Source: M3007 sp964484205
GTDB lineage: Bacteria > Bacteroidota > Bacteroidia > Chitinophagales > Saprospiraceae
Length of the DNA: 64,000 nt
Direction: 5' to 3'
Assembly (NCBI GenBank): GCA_964484205.1
Contig: CAZAEZ010000001.1
Span: 62,001-126,000, forward strand
A program made the translations under genes and the position numbers. This document shows positions 45,301-52,601 of the stretch, one piece after another. Below the pieces are notes generated by a model that did no database searches, had not been told where the DNA came from, and saw nothing but the letters and a program-made list of their open reading frames with translations. How positions within the stretch are numbered: position 1 is the stretch's first letter; each line of letters starts with the position of its first letter.

Positions 45301-45649
45301 GGTTGCAATCCAGCGCTTGTCCATCGCACATATCAAAAAATGCCGCCTGGAGGCCATCGCCATTCAGGCAATTGCTGGTGGACACATCGATGGTAATACT
45401 GGTCGTGCCGGCCACGAAACCAAACCATTGGTCATTGTGAATGGTAATTTGCCCGCAGACGAGAGAGCCCCCGGATGGGGTTCCGCTGTTGTTTCCCGTG
45501 TAGCCATCAAAATCACAATACACACAAGCTGTTTGACAAGACGTTGCTCCGGGAATGTTGTTGTTGGGACAAGGCGGGGGAACCTGGCTAAAAACAGTGG
45601 TTTGGATGGCCAAAAAAACGGCGATAGACAGGAGTAGTTTTTGTAGCAT
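39320..45649 (-). CDS. Giant repeat adhesin with SprB repeat and T9SS type B sorting domain (2109 aa)
   Basis: Signal peptide (to ~residue 21), a Cys-rich N-terminal domain (CQTACVYCDFDGYTG, PGQTYYLMIDGYIADVCDYQ), a PKD-like module (CPGATVEYTIP...GYYRWIAPPG), then 18 tandem repeats of ~82 residues (about 372-1855), each with two cysteines (one near LTC, one in NGCT) and a WTGPGI.AGNQN core. A SprB-type repeat (QIRCFGETNGFIAI) and the gliding-motility CTD (RRIYIPNVFNPES, FDRWGNAIF, YAWDGKARG, FKGDVTLVRN) follow. T9SS exports such proteins to the surface or medium; adhesion or gliding is inference. No PorP/SprF-type partner gene is adjacent. It is paralogous to the next gene upstream. Confidence 0.9.
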   Translation of the reverse strand: MLQKLLLSIAVFLAIQTTVFSQVPPPCPNNNIPGATSCQTACVYCDFDGYTGNNSGTPSGGSLVCGQITIHNDQWFGFVAGTTSITIDVSTSNCLNGDGLQAAFFDMCDGQALDCNPGTAGGAGLPLTLTYSNFVPGQTYYLMIDGYIADVCDYQMNVTSGSVSPPPPGAPPVPQGPTAVCPGATVEYTIPPVPGAGYYRWIAPPGSQINGGLNNVQFPAPEGTTVTITFGSAGGNVCVQVGNACYPPQQSCLPVTNQPIPPTILEPVTVCFEDAPFIWDQEPFTSLAAPGTFTLNSSPYMSYLGCDSTVRQTVTIKNQIITNIGTQYICENSCFTINGANYCDPGTFSETFNSFLDCDSIVRFTIVRIPNDALINTVNGIISCTNPTLTLSSSSTGPGTMFTWKNSMWNTLGTQNTQVVNAGGQYGLIVANTIGGTTCYDTAFVTVQQDISLPNISTQGGTLTCFPGGSTVTLQGNSTTPGVTYLWSGPGITPGNQNQQNPTVGMPGTYILQVTNPANSCVAVDSAFVIGDNTPPTVSITADTINCVQTNTILNSETNASTAVYQWTGPGITPGNQSVADPSVSMAGLYNLTVTNSLSGCTNTSSITVVGDTQLPTANAGNDGLLTCVQPTVNLAGTASPNGVVFLWTGPGITPANQNDPMPSVNQAGTYVLTVTNPANGCTQTDTAVVDASLAPPTVDAGQTQTITCATTSVTLGGNGSSQGPEFEALWTGPGINAGNQNQYNPVVDQSGAYTLTITNTSNGCTASNTVTVDLDTANPTVSSGPDQTLTCLTPNGVTLDGSGTPISITYFWTGPGIDAGNETLPNPQVSQAGDYILVVTNPANGCTQTDTTVVFQDANVPVANAGPNLNLTCAVTSVDINGSGSSSGQNFIYQWTGPGITPATETMQSPAGITIPGTYNLIVTDTTNSCENTDVVVITIDTLAPVANGGNDLVLNCFNSATETLDAGASSAGANFTVLWSGPGINAGNQNNIQVPVSLAGTYDLLVTNTTNGCTAADQVIVTDDLTAPTADAGNDQIIDCVITSTVIGGTSSSGPDFTYNWTGPGINAGNQTQAQPNVNVSGMYTLLVTDMSNGCTATDDVDVNLNATYPTASAGPDLVLTCATPMQTLDGSASSAGANFQTLWTGPDINAGNQNSLSPTITQPGTYILSITDQNNSCVTVDTVVVQENKVAPAASAGVDLGLDCQITQVTLDGSGSTIGPDFVYLWTGPGITPGNQNEQSPNVDVPGNYTILVTDTNNGCTATDDAIITQDITLPTASAGQPFTLTCAQTTLPIDGSGSSVGANFEYLWTGPGINTSNFNVQNPMVSDSGTYNLLVTNIQNHCTATAMVLVSADQDLPVTNAGVDQTLTCQNDTLGLDGTGSQAGATIVYTWTGPGIVAGTQANVTAQIFLPGSYTLEVVNTANGCSNTDVVSVDQDVQAPIADAGADAILTCTSASGVTISALNSDTGAGYSLLWSGPGISAANQNQVEPTVATSGTYTVLITNTGNGCTSTDEVMVGLDQDLPTADAGADQTITCSVPQVIIDAGGSVANGPLAYSWSGPGITAGNAGLISPSVNQSGVYTVVVTNTVNGCTDMADVEVFLDTDPPQAGATGGLITCMQPEISIASTSSVANSTYSWTGPDIDVANMNLQNPQVGEPGMYTVLVTAPNGCTATATAQVDIDADVPVGTTTGTELNCTNNGQSAISGTVSTPGATFVWTGPGGFMSTDLNPQVSAAGTYFLTLTSVNGCTKTYDAVVTANFTQPTVNATVGDKLDCTTTSVIINGNGSSSGPTFSYAWTTGNGNIVSGGNTLTPTVDMAGVYTLQVTNAANGCTNTGTVTVEYDPAVPTGFDLTVKQIRCFGETNGFIAINGVIGGTQPFQFTFNGGPASGTGQFSQLSQGTYSIALEDANGCTLDTVVAITAPGALTVDLEDNVLLELGESVTVTATITGTTPIGSITWNPPAPCITDCLSYDTLPTHSYQQTITVVDSNGCISTDRQLIQVDRSRRIYIPNVFNPESSDPLNSFLMVQGGTDVRQVKTWQIFDRWGNAIFSANDFQPNDPTYAWDGKARGDDAASAVYVWYVEVEFIDGEVELFKGDVTLVRN
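40085..44536 (-). repeat. 18-copy coding tandem repeat (~246 bp unit)
   Basis: In-frame repeats of ~82 codons inside the 2109-residue adhesin. Copies differ markedly at protein level outside the core (W[TS]GP[GD]I.AGNQ, G.Y.L.VTN..NGC), so the array is old rather than freshly expanded, though the core words recur. Confidence 0.8.
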
Positions 45650-45707
45650 AAGTTAGTGCAGTTACGAATTCTCTTCTGTTTAATTAAAAATATACTTCTT
45701 AAACAAG

Positions 45708-45739
45708 AAGGCCTCTGGCAAGTACTTGCCAGAGGCCTT
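45708..45739 (-). terminator. Perfect 32-bp palindrome after the 2191-residue adhesin gene
   Basis: AAGGCCTCTGGCAAGT directly joined to its reverse complement, 15 bp beyond the stop of the upstream gene. The minus strand continues CTTGTTTAAG, a weak T-run. It probably terminates or attenuates transcription between the two adhesin genes. Confidence 0.7.
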
Positions 45740-45754
45740 GGGATCAATTTTAGT

Positions 45755-48700
45755 CTAGTTTCGAATCAGTGTTACATCCCCTTTGTAAAGGATCGTTTCA
45801 CCATCGATAAATTCAATTTCCGCATAGTAAACAAATACCGCAGGGTTGGCTTTGTCGCCGCGTACCGTTCCGTCCCAACCGTTTTGCGGGTCGTTTGGTT
45901 GGAAATTAAATCGTTCAAAGGTCGCGTTCCCCCAACGGTCGAATACCCGGAAGGTTTTAATATTTGTTACTTGACGGGTATCCCCTGAAATGTAAAAGAT
46001 GGCATCATTATCCGCCGATTCAGGGTTGAAAATATTCGGAATGTAAACATACCGTGTTTTGTCAACAATGATCGTACGGCTATCGGTTGCTTTACAACCG
46101 TTGGAATCCACTACTGTCACAAAGTACCGGAAGGAACTAAGTGGCTTGAACGGATCACATTGGTCACAGAGCACTGTATCGAGATAACTTGGGTCAAGGA
46201 TAAAGGTTTCCACGCGATCCGGATAGTTCACCGTGTTAGTGAGCGAGAGTTGTATCTCATGTCCGAGTGGCACGATTACGTCCGGACCCAGATCTACAAG
46301 CAGTTCCTCCGGTTCGCCAATTTCAATCGACGTTTCCCATTCGCAACCATTGGCATCCTGAATAACCAGGCTATGCGATCCGGGTGGCAGCGAAGTGAAA
46401 AATGAAGCCGATACAAAGGGCAAATTATCAATGGAGTACAAAAATGGTGGCGTTCCACCCAATACGTTTGCCACGCCTATGACACCATCTGTTTTTCCAA
46501 AACACGACACATCGCGCACATTCAATGCAGCCCCAGAAATAGTAGTCGAGTCAACGATTACGGGAACTACAGCCTCCGAAGTACAGCCGTTTTGCTGGTT
46601 GGTAACAACAACCGTGTAATTGGCAGCCGAACTCACAACCGGGTTTTGAGAAAACTGACCGGAAATGATGCTGCCGTTAGCGCCTGCAGTCCAGGAATAG
46701 GTGTAATTCCCCGGCTCTTGCACACCGGCCACCAAACTCACCTGAGTTGTCGTACAATTCAACTGATTCGGTACGCCGGTTTGAATAACCGGGCCGTCGG
46801 TATCGGCCAGTACGGTTACTCCTGTAGACGCGGTACAGCCATTGGGAGCAGTCACCGTGACGTTGTAATTACCCGGAATGGTAACATTCGGATTTTGATC
46901 CATAGCGGTAAAGCCTCCCGGGCCGCTCCATTGCCAGGTCACTGCGGCGTTATTCGAAGTTCCGGTCAACTGAATATCGGTGACGATACATGAAATTGTA
47001 CCGCCGGTAGCTGCGACAGTTGGCAAACTGGCGTCCGGAACAACGTTGGCGACGGAACTGGATGTACAGCCATTCGGAGCCGTCACAACCAGGGTGTAGT
47101 TGCCAACCTGGTTGACAACCGGAGTCGGACTAGTGGAAATCACGGAACCATCCGGGCCAGTCCAGGAGTAGGTAACACCCGGCGTTTGCGAAGTGCCGGT
47201 TATGGTATTCGAAGGCTGGGCGCAAGTGAGCGTCGTGCCGGTTGTGGCAACATCCGGAGGCGTTACATCATCATCAACCTCAATGGCAAATAATGTGGTG
47301 CAGCCATTCTGAGCGGTAACCGTGACGGTATACGTACCGGCAACTGTGATCTGCGGGTCTGCAACCGTTTGATTGCCGGCATTGATATCCGGCCCGGCCC
47401 AGTTGTACTGCACATTCGGCGTAGCTGTGGTCGATTCCAGCGTAACTGCTGGCAGCGAGCAGGTAATTATTTCAGTGGTGACATTAATGTCGGGCGCAAC
47501 AAAATCGCCGGTAACATTGGTGACCGCAGTTGCCTGACACCCGTTTGCCTGGTTGGTTATCAAAACAGTGTAGGTGCCCGCCGTATCAATCACCGGGTTC
47601 TGTTGTGCGGAAGTAAAGCCTCCTGGGCCAACCCAGCTGTAGGTTACCGTCGGCGTGGTTGTGGTTGCCGAAAGTGGCAGGGTGGGCGTCGTACAATTGA
47701 TCAATCCACCGGTAACCATTACATTTTGCGGCGTCACGACATCCTGATTTACTGTTAACGTTGGTGCCGAAATACAACCATTTTGTGCTGTGACCGTGTA
47801 AGTGTACACGCCTGGGTTGGAAACATCGACGCTGGATGTCGTCGAGACAACAGCGCCGGCAGCATCCGTCCAGACGCCGGTAGCGCCAGGTGTCGTTATG
47901 GCACCGGAAAGTGTAAGCTCCGTCACCAGACAGGTAAGGGTACCCGCACCGGTCACAGAAACCACCGGCGAATCCGTATTTTCTTCAACCACCGCAGTAG
48001 CAGTCGAAGTACAGGCGTTCTGGCCGGTTACTGTTAAGGTATACGTACCGGCCTGGGAAACTACCGGATTTTGTTGTGTTGACGCAAAACCATTCGGCCC
48101 GGTCCAATTCCAGGAAACTGTGCCTGTCGGCGAGCTACCCATGATGGGGGTTTGTCCTGAAATGCAATCCACAGTATCGCCCACAGCAGTGGCGCCCGGT
48201 GCGACAATATCCTGCGCCACATCAACGGTGACGGTGGTTACGCAGCCATTTGGCGCTGTAATATTCAACAGGTATGTCCCCGGTGCAGCGGTTGTCACCG
48301 TTGGTGTGCTGCCAATGACGGTATTGTTCGGATCAAGCCATGAATAAGTGACATTGGGCGTATTACTGGTTCCGGAAAGTTCTGTGGTAAGGTCGTCACA
48401 ATCCAGATCATTGGAAGACGCTGCCTGCGCATCCGGAAAATCTCCATCAAGCACGACAGTAGCTGCAGCCGTGGCGGTACATCCGTTCGGACCGGTAACC
48501 GTCAGGGTATAATCACCGGCAACTGTAATGGTTGGATCCTCCAGCGTCGAGTTAAAGCCCGGACCTTGCCATGCAAACGTCGCATTCGGCGTGGCAGAAC
48601 CGCCATTCAACTGGATATCCGTGATAAGGCAGGTTAACGTGCCTCCCTGGGCGCTGACGTCCGGCGCAGCAATATCCTGATTAACAGTGGCGACTGCGGT

Positions 48701-51700
48701 TGTTGTACAGCCGTTTTCAGAGGTAACCACCAGGGTGTAATCTCCTGGGAGAGTCACAGTAGGATCTTCATCAGTTGAGATGAAACCACCCGGCCCGGTC
48801 CATGAATACGATTGGACCGGCGATGTGTTGTTTGTAGCAGTCGTTTGAATATCGGTGGAAAGGATGTCACAAGTCAAAATATCCGGAACCTGTGCATTAA
48901 TCGCAGGCGGCTCCGTATCCAGCAACACTTCCACAGATTGGGTGGACGTACAGCCATTCAAACCTGTCACGGTAAGTGTATAAGTCCCGTTATCACCCAC
49001 CGACGGGTCCGGCTGATTGGAAGTAAAATTGTTGGGGCCGGCCCAGGCAAGCGTTGCGCCCGAGGTAGTGGAGGCGCCATTGATTTGCACTTGTGGATTT
49101 GTACAGGAAATCGTGTTTCCGGTAGCAGAAACATCCGGCGCCACAATATCCTGATCCACTGTAACGGTAAGCGAATTCACGCAGCCGTTTCCGGTAGAGG
49201 TAACCACGAGAGTATAGTCTCCGGGAGCATTAACCGATGGGTTTTGATCCGTCGAACTAAAGTTATTGGGACCGCTCCACAAATAAGTGACAGGTACATC
49301 CGCACCGCCATTTAGTGTCAAATCGGTTAGGGAACATGTTAATGTTCCTGTGGTTGCGGATGGCACCGGCAGCGTTTGATCCGCCACAATGGTAGCAGTA
49401 GCCGTCGAAGTACAACCGTTTTCACCGGTAACGGTGAGGGTGTACGTACCCGGTTCACTCGTGTTGGGGTTTTGCAAATTTGAAGAAAAGTTATTTGGCC
49501 CGGTCCAGGCCCAGGTCACATTACTACTGGGCGAATTGCCTGTCAAATCCAAATCGGGCATGGCGCAGGTTACTGTACCGCCATCAGCGGAAGCGTCCGG
49601 CTCGACATCATCCAAAACAACATCTGCCGTGGCAATAGCTGTACATCCGTTGGAAGGGTCGGAAACCGTCAGGGTATAAATTCCCGGTTCTGTTACTGTT
49701 GGGTCTTCCAGCGTAGAGGTAAAGTTGTTTGGCCCGGTCCAATTCAGAATGACACCCGGCGTGACGGATCCGCCATCGAGCATGAGGGAAGTAACGTTGC
49801 AATCCAGCGTTCCACCGGTTGCGCTGGCATTCGGAACCCCCACATCCGGCATAACGGTAGCTACCGTCGATGCCGTACAGCCGTTGGGCGCCGTAACCGT
49901 CAGGGTATAATCCCCGGTATTCGATACCGTTGGATTTGGGCCGGTGAAAATTCCGCCCGATGGACCAACCCATTCGTAGGTAACCCCTGGTGTGGTTGAA
50001 GTACCGTTGATCGTTGTCGACGAACTGGAACAGGAAATAACACCACCTGTGGCCGCTACATCCGGTGGCGCAAAGTCGCCATCCACGGTTGCGGTAACAG
50101 ATTGCGTGCAGGCATTACTGCTCGTAACAACCAGCGTATAAACACCGGCCACGCCGACACTGGGATTTTGTTCCATCGAAGTGAAACTGTTGGGCCCTGT
50201 CCAGGAATAGGTAACATTCGGTGTGGTGGACCCACCGGTTAGGTTAATATCAGGGACGGCACAAGAAATTACGCCGCCATTTGCAGATGCATTCGGCGCT
50301 ATGGTATCGCCGTCAATTACCGCAGTTGCCGTCGACGTACAGCCATTTGCTGGGTTAAGCACGGTGACGGTGTACGTCCCGGCTGTTCCAACGGTCGGAC
50401 TTTGTTCAGCAGAGGTATAACCACCCGGGCCAACCCATGCGTAGGTAACGCCTCCGGTCGGCGATCCGGCTGTAAGGGCAACGTTTGGCGTAGCGCAACT
50501 TATGGTTGCACCGGATGCCGTTGCATTTGGCGGCGTATCATTAAGATTTACAGTAGTTGTGGCAGTGGCAGTACAACTATTGGCCGAACTGGTAATCGTT
50601 ACTGTATAGGTGCCCGGGGTGTTTACGGACGGGTTTTGTAAAGTAGAGGTAAAGCCATTCGGCCCAGCCCATGCATAGGTTGCAGCGGGCACATTGGTGC
50701 TCGCTGAAACATTCAGGGCAGTTGTGCTGCAAGTCAGCGTGCCGCCTGTTGCCGAGGCAGATGGCGGGGTTGTATTTCCGCTAACGGTCACTGTGGCGGA
50801 ATTGGTGCAGCCGGTAACACCATCGGTTACAATAACGGTGTAGGTGCCCTGCTGGGATGCAACCGGGTTTCCAATGGTAGTACTACTTAGTCCTGCAGCC
50901 GGGCTCCAAAGAAAGGTAGAGTCCTGGGCATTTGTGGTTGTTGAGAGCTGTGCTTGTGCATTTCCACATCCAATTACACCTCCCGTCGCCGAAATGGTTG
51001 GCGGGGTGGTGTTGCCGGTAACCATTACCGTGTCATTTCTTATACAAAAATTACCCCCCGCAGACGCCGTGACAGTCAAAATAACAGTACCGGGCTGGGT
51101 AACTACCAATGAGTTGCCGGTGCCAAGTATCGTACCATTGAGTCGCTTCCAAACTTTTGTTCCGGGCGATGGCGTCGATGTCAGGGTAATCGTATCCTGC
51201 GCACAGGACAGGACAAACGGGCCGACAATTTCCGCAACAGGGTCTAAAACAAGCAAGGAGAAGTTTATCAAGCTATCGCATCCCTGGAAGGATTCACAAA
51301 TATGGGAGTACGTTCCCCCTTCGCAATATTCCTCGCCGCAAATGGTTACACAGGTGCCGGCGCAAATGGTTTGAGGGGGAAGGTACCGGATAATAGGCGG
51401 TTTGACGGTAACCTGCTGGCGAACTACGCTATCACATCCCTGGTAAGAAGTGAAGGTGGTCTCATAGGTCCCGGAAAAATTTACAAGATCACCCCAGGGC
51501 AATTCGTAAGGGACATCCTCATTACAAATTACGGCAGGCGGGATAATTGTCGGTGGAATCGGTTGCACGATAATGTTCTTACAAACCGTATTTCCCTCAT
51601 TACAGGAGTTTGCAGGTGTTACACAAATCTGACCGCCACTGGGGCCGATGGTAACCTGAACAGTATTGCCACCAGGGGCAGGCACTGTAACGGGAGGGGA

Positions 51701-52330
51701 TTGGCCGTTGATCAAAGTACCGGGAGGCGCATCCCAGGTGTAAGCGCCTGCGCCGGAAACTACAGGAACGGAAAACGTCACTGTTGCGCCAGGGCAAATA
51801 GTGGTCGGGCCTTGGATGAGCCCGGTAGGCCCGACATTTGGCGCCTGAACCGCACTGGGCGGCACAACGGTGATGGAAAAGTCACACAAGTCACCGGCGT
51901 ATCCATCAATTAAAAGGTAATAGTTAACGCCTGGAGTCAGGCTGGTGGTTATTGACACTGGGATGCCTGCACCACCCGCTGCACCGCCGTTACAGGCAAC
52001 AGGCGAGCTGCTGCAACTGGTATATAAGGCGATTTGCACGCCATTGCCGTTTGTACAATTCAACGGTGTAGCGGTAAACGTGGCAGCCGGCGCACCGGCA
52101 ATAAAGCCCAGCCATTGTTCATTCTCAATGGTGCCACAAAAACCCGGGGGTGTTTGTCCGGTATAGCCGGTTGAAGTCCCCATGTAGCCATTAAAATTGC
52201 AATAAATACAAATGTCGGAGCAAAAGTCAGCTGGTGGAAAGTCATTCGCGGGGCAAGGGGGCGGCAATTGAGCCTTCAGGCCCCAGGCTGTTACCAGCAG
52301 CAAAGTCAAAGCAAGTAGTTTTTTTACCAT
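45755..52330 (-). CDS. Giant repeat adhesin with SprB repeat and T9SS type B sorting domain (2191 aa)
   Basis: Paralogue of the 2109-residue protein with the same order: signal peptide, Cys-rich domain (CSDICIYCNFNGYMG, GVNYYLLIDGYAGDLCDFS), PKD-like module (CPGATVTFSVP...AYTWDAPPG), about 20 repeats of ~78 residues (366-1934), SprB repeat (DVSCFGKTDGVIGV) and CTD (RYVYIPNIFNPES, FDRWGNATF, YKGDVTLIRN). Its repeats carry a different core, WTGPNGFTSTLQNP. One repeat near the C terminus (WAGPDINAGNQTVADPQ) has the core of the sister gene. Its own -7 element lies 90 bp upstream. Surface-exposed and disulfide-rich; ligand unknown. Confidence 0.9.
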   Translation of the reverse strand: MVKKLLALTLLLVTAWGLKAQLPPPCPANDFPPADFCSDICIYCNFNGYMGTSTGYTGQTPPGFCGTIENEQWLGFIAGAPAATFTATPLNCTNGNGVQIALYTSCSSSPVACNGGAAGGAGIPVSITTSLTPGVNYYLLIDGYAGDLCDFSITVVPPSAVQAPNVGPTGLIQGPTTICPGATVTFSVPVVSGAGAYTWDAPPGTLINGQSPPVTVPAPGGNTVQVTIGPSGGQICVTPANSCNEGNTVCKNIIVQPIPPTIIPPAVICNEDVPYELPWGDLVNFSGTYETTFTSYQGCDSVVRQQVTVKPPIIRYLPPQTICAGTCVTICGEEYCEGGTYSHICESFQGCDSLINFSLLVLDPVAEIVGPFVLSCAQDTITLTSTPSPGTKVWKRLNGTILGTGNSLVVTQPGTVILTVTASAGGNFCIRNDTVMVTGNTTPPTISATGGVIGCGNAQAQLSTTTNAQDSTFLWSPAAGLSSTTIGNPVASQQGTYTVIVTDGVTGCTNSATVTVSGNTTPPSASATGGTLTCSTTALNVSASTNVPAATYAWAGPNGFTSTLQNPSVNTPGTYTVTITSSANSCTATATTTVNLNDTPPNATASGATISCATPNVALTAGSPTGGVTYAWVGPGGYTSAEQSPTVGTAGTYTVTVLNPANGCTSTATAVIDGDTIAPNASANGGVISCAVPDINLTGGSTTPNVTYSWTGPNSFTSMEQNPSVGVAGVYTLVVTSSNACTQSVTATVDGDFAPPDVAATGGVISCSSSSTTINGTSTTPGVTYEWVGPSGGIFTGPNPTVSNTGDYTLTVTAPNGCTASTVATVMPDVGVPNASATGGTLDCNVTSLMLDGGSVTPGVILNWTGPNNFTSTLEDPTVTEPGIYTLTVSDPSNGCTAIATADVVLDDVEPDASADGGTVTCAMPDLDLTGNSPSSNVTWAWTGPNNFSSNLQNPNTSEPGTYTLTVTGENGCTSTATATIVADQTLPVPSATTGTLTCSLTDLTLNGGADVPVTYLWSGPNNFSSTDQNPSVNAPGDYTLVVTSTGNGCVNSLTVTVDQDIVAPDVSATGNTISCTNPQVQINGASTTSGATLAWAGPNNFTSNQPDPSVGDNGTYTLTVTGLNGCTSTQSVEVLLDTEPPAINAQVPDILTCDILSTDIQTTATNNTSPVQSYSWTGPGGFISTDEDPTVTLPGDYTLVVTSENGCTTTAVATVNQDIAAPDVSAQGGTLTCLITDIQLNGGSATPNATFAWQGPGFNSTLEDPTITVAGDYTLTVTGPNGCTATAAATVVLDGDFPDAQAASSNDLDCDDLTTELSGTSNTPNVTYSWLDPNNTVIGSTPTVTTAAPGTYLLNITAPNGCVTTVTVDVAQDIVAPGATAVGDTVDCISGQTPIMGSSPTGTVSWNWTGPNGFASTQQNPVVSQAGTYTLTVTGQNACTSTATAVVEENTDSPVVSVTGAGTLTCLVTELTLSGAITTPGATGVWTDAAGAVVSTTSSVDVSNPGVYTYTVTAQNGCISAPTLTVNQDVVTPQNVMVTGGLINCTTPTLPLSATTTTPTVTYSWVGPGGFTSAQQNPVIDTAGTYTVLITNQANGCQATAVTNVTGDFVAPDINVTTEIITCSLPAVTLESTTATPNVQYNWAGPDINAGNQTVADPQITVAGTYTVTVTAQNGCTTLFAIEVDDDVTPPDVATTGTTLTCAQPSNTITGTSQTPGVTYSWTGPDGSVISTSPTPVVNQVGNYTLVVTAPNGCTSSSVANVVPDASLPTVAATGGTISCIVTDIQLTGTSNNAAVTWQWSGPGGFTAMDQNPNVTIPGNYNVTVTAPNGCTASTGVTVLADTDGPVIQTGVPNQLNCTTTQVSLVAGVQEPGNYTYSWTAGANGSIISGQFSQNPVVSSAANYTVVVTNQQNGCTSEAVVPVIVDSTTISGAALNVRDVSCFGKTDGVIGVANVLGGTPPFLYSIDNLPFVSASFFTSLPPGSHSLVIQDANGCEWETSIEIGEPEELLVDLGPDVIVPLGHEIQLSLTNTVNYPDRVETFILDPSYLDTVLCDQCDPFKPLSSFRYFVTVVDSNGCKATDSRTIIVDKTRYVYIPNIFNPESADNDAIFYISGDTRQVTNIKTFRVFDRWGNATFERFNFQPNDPQNGWDGTVRGDKANPAVFVYYAEIEFIDGETILYKGDVTLIRN
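46529..51235 (-). repeat. ~20-copy coding tandem repeat (~235 bp unit)
   Basis: In-frame Ig/PKD-like repeats of the 2191-residue adhesin, with core W.GP.GF.S..QNP.V...G.YTLTV and two conserved Cys per unit. Confidence 0.8.
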
Positions 52331-52419
52331 GAAACGGTTGTTTAAAATTCAGATTTTAAAACGTTCAGAGTTTGGTCGCTGTAAATGTGGTTATATGGTT
52401 GGTTGTTCCGAAGCAAAGG

Positions 52420-52427
52420 CAAAAATA
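52420..52427 (-). promoter_or_regulatory. -7 element upstream of the 2191-residue adhesin gene
   Basis: The minus strand reads TATTTTTG, an exact TAnnTTTG, ~90 bp upstream of the ATG. No TTTG at the proper distance. Confidence 0.38.
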
Positions 52428-52601
52428 TTCTGCAAAGGAAGGAAGAATTTTATTTGGAAGAGGCCTTTTAATGCCATTTTAACTGCGTAAAACAAAGGTG
52501 CTTTTTCCGAATAATTCCATCCATTTTCAGGATCAGACAAATATGGCATTTGGAGACAGGCTATAATTTACAAAAAAAATTAAACTCTAAAAAATTTGTA
52601 G

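Noticed and set aside
45708..45739. Perfect palindrome considered as a fourth member of the 35-bp palindrome family
   Set aside because: Sequence is unrelated (GGCCTCTGGC core, no spacer); position right after a gene end fits a terminator.
40085..51235. Regular ~240-bp repetition that could look like a CRISPR or satellite array
   Set aside because: The period is always a multiple of three, the repeats are protein-coding and diverged, and there are no short identical repeats with unique spacers.
52561..52601. A/T-rich stretch after the P-domain giant considered as a terminator
   Set aside because: Only a 6-bp TACAAA/TTTGTA pairing is present; too weak to call.
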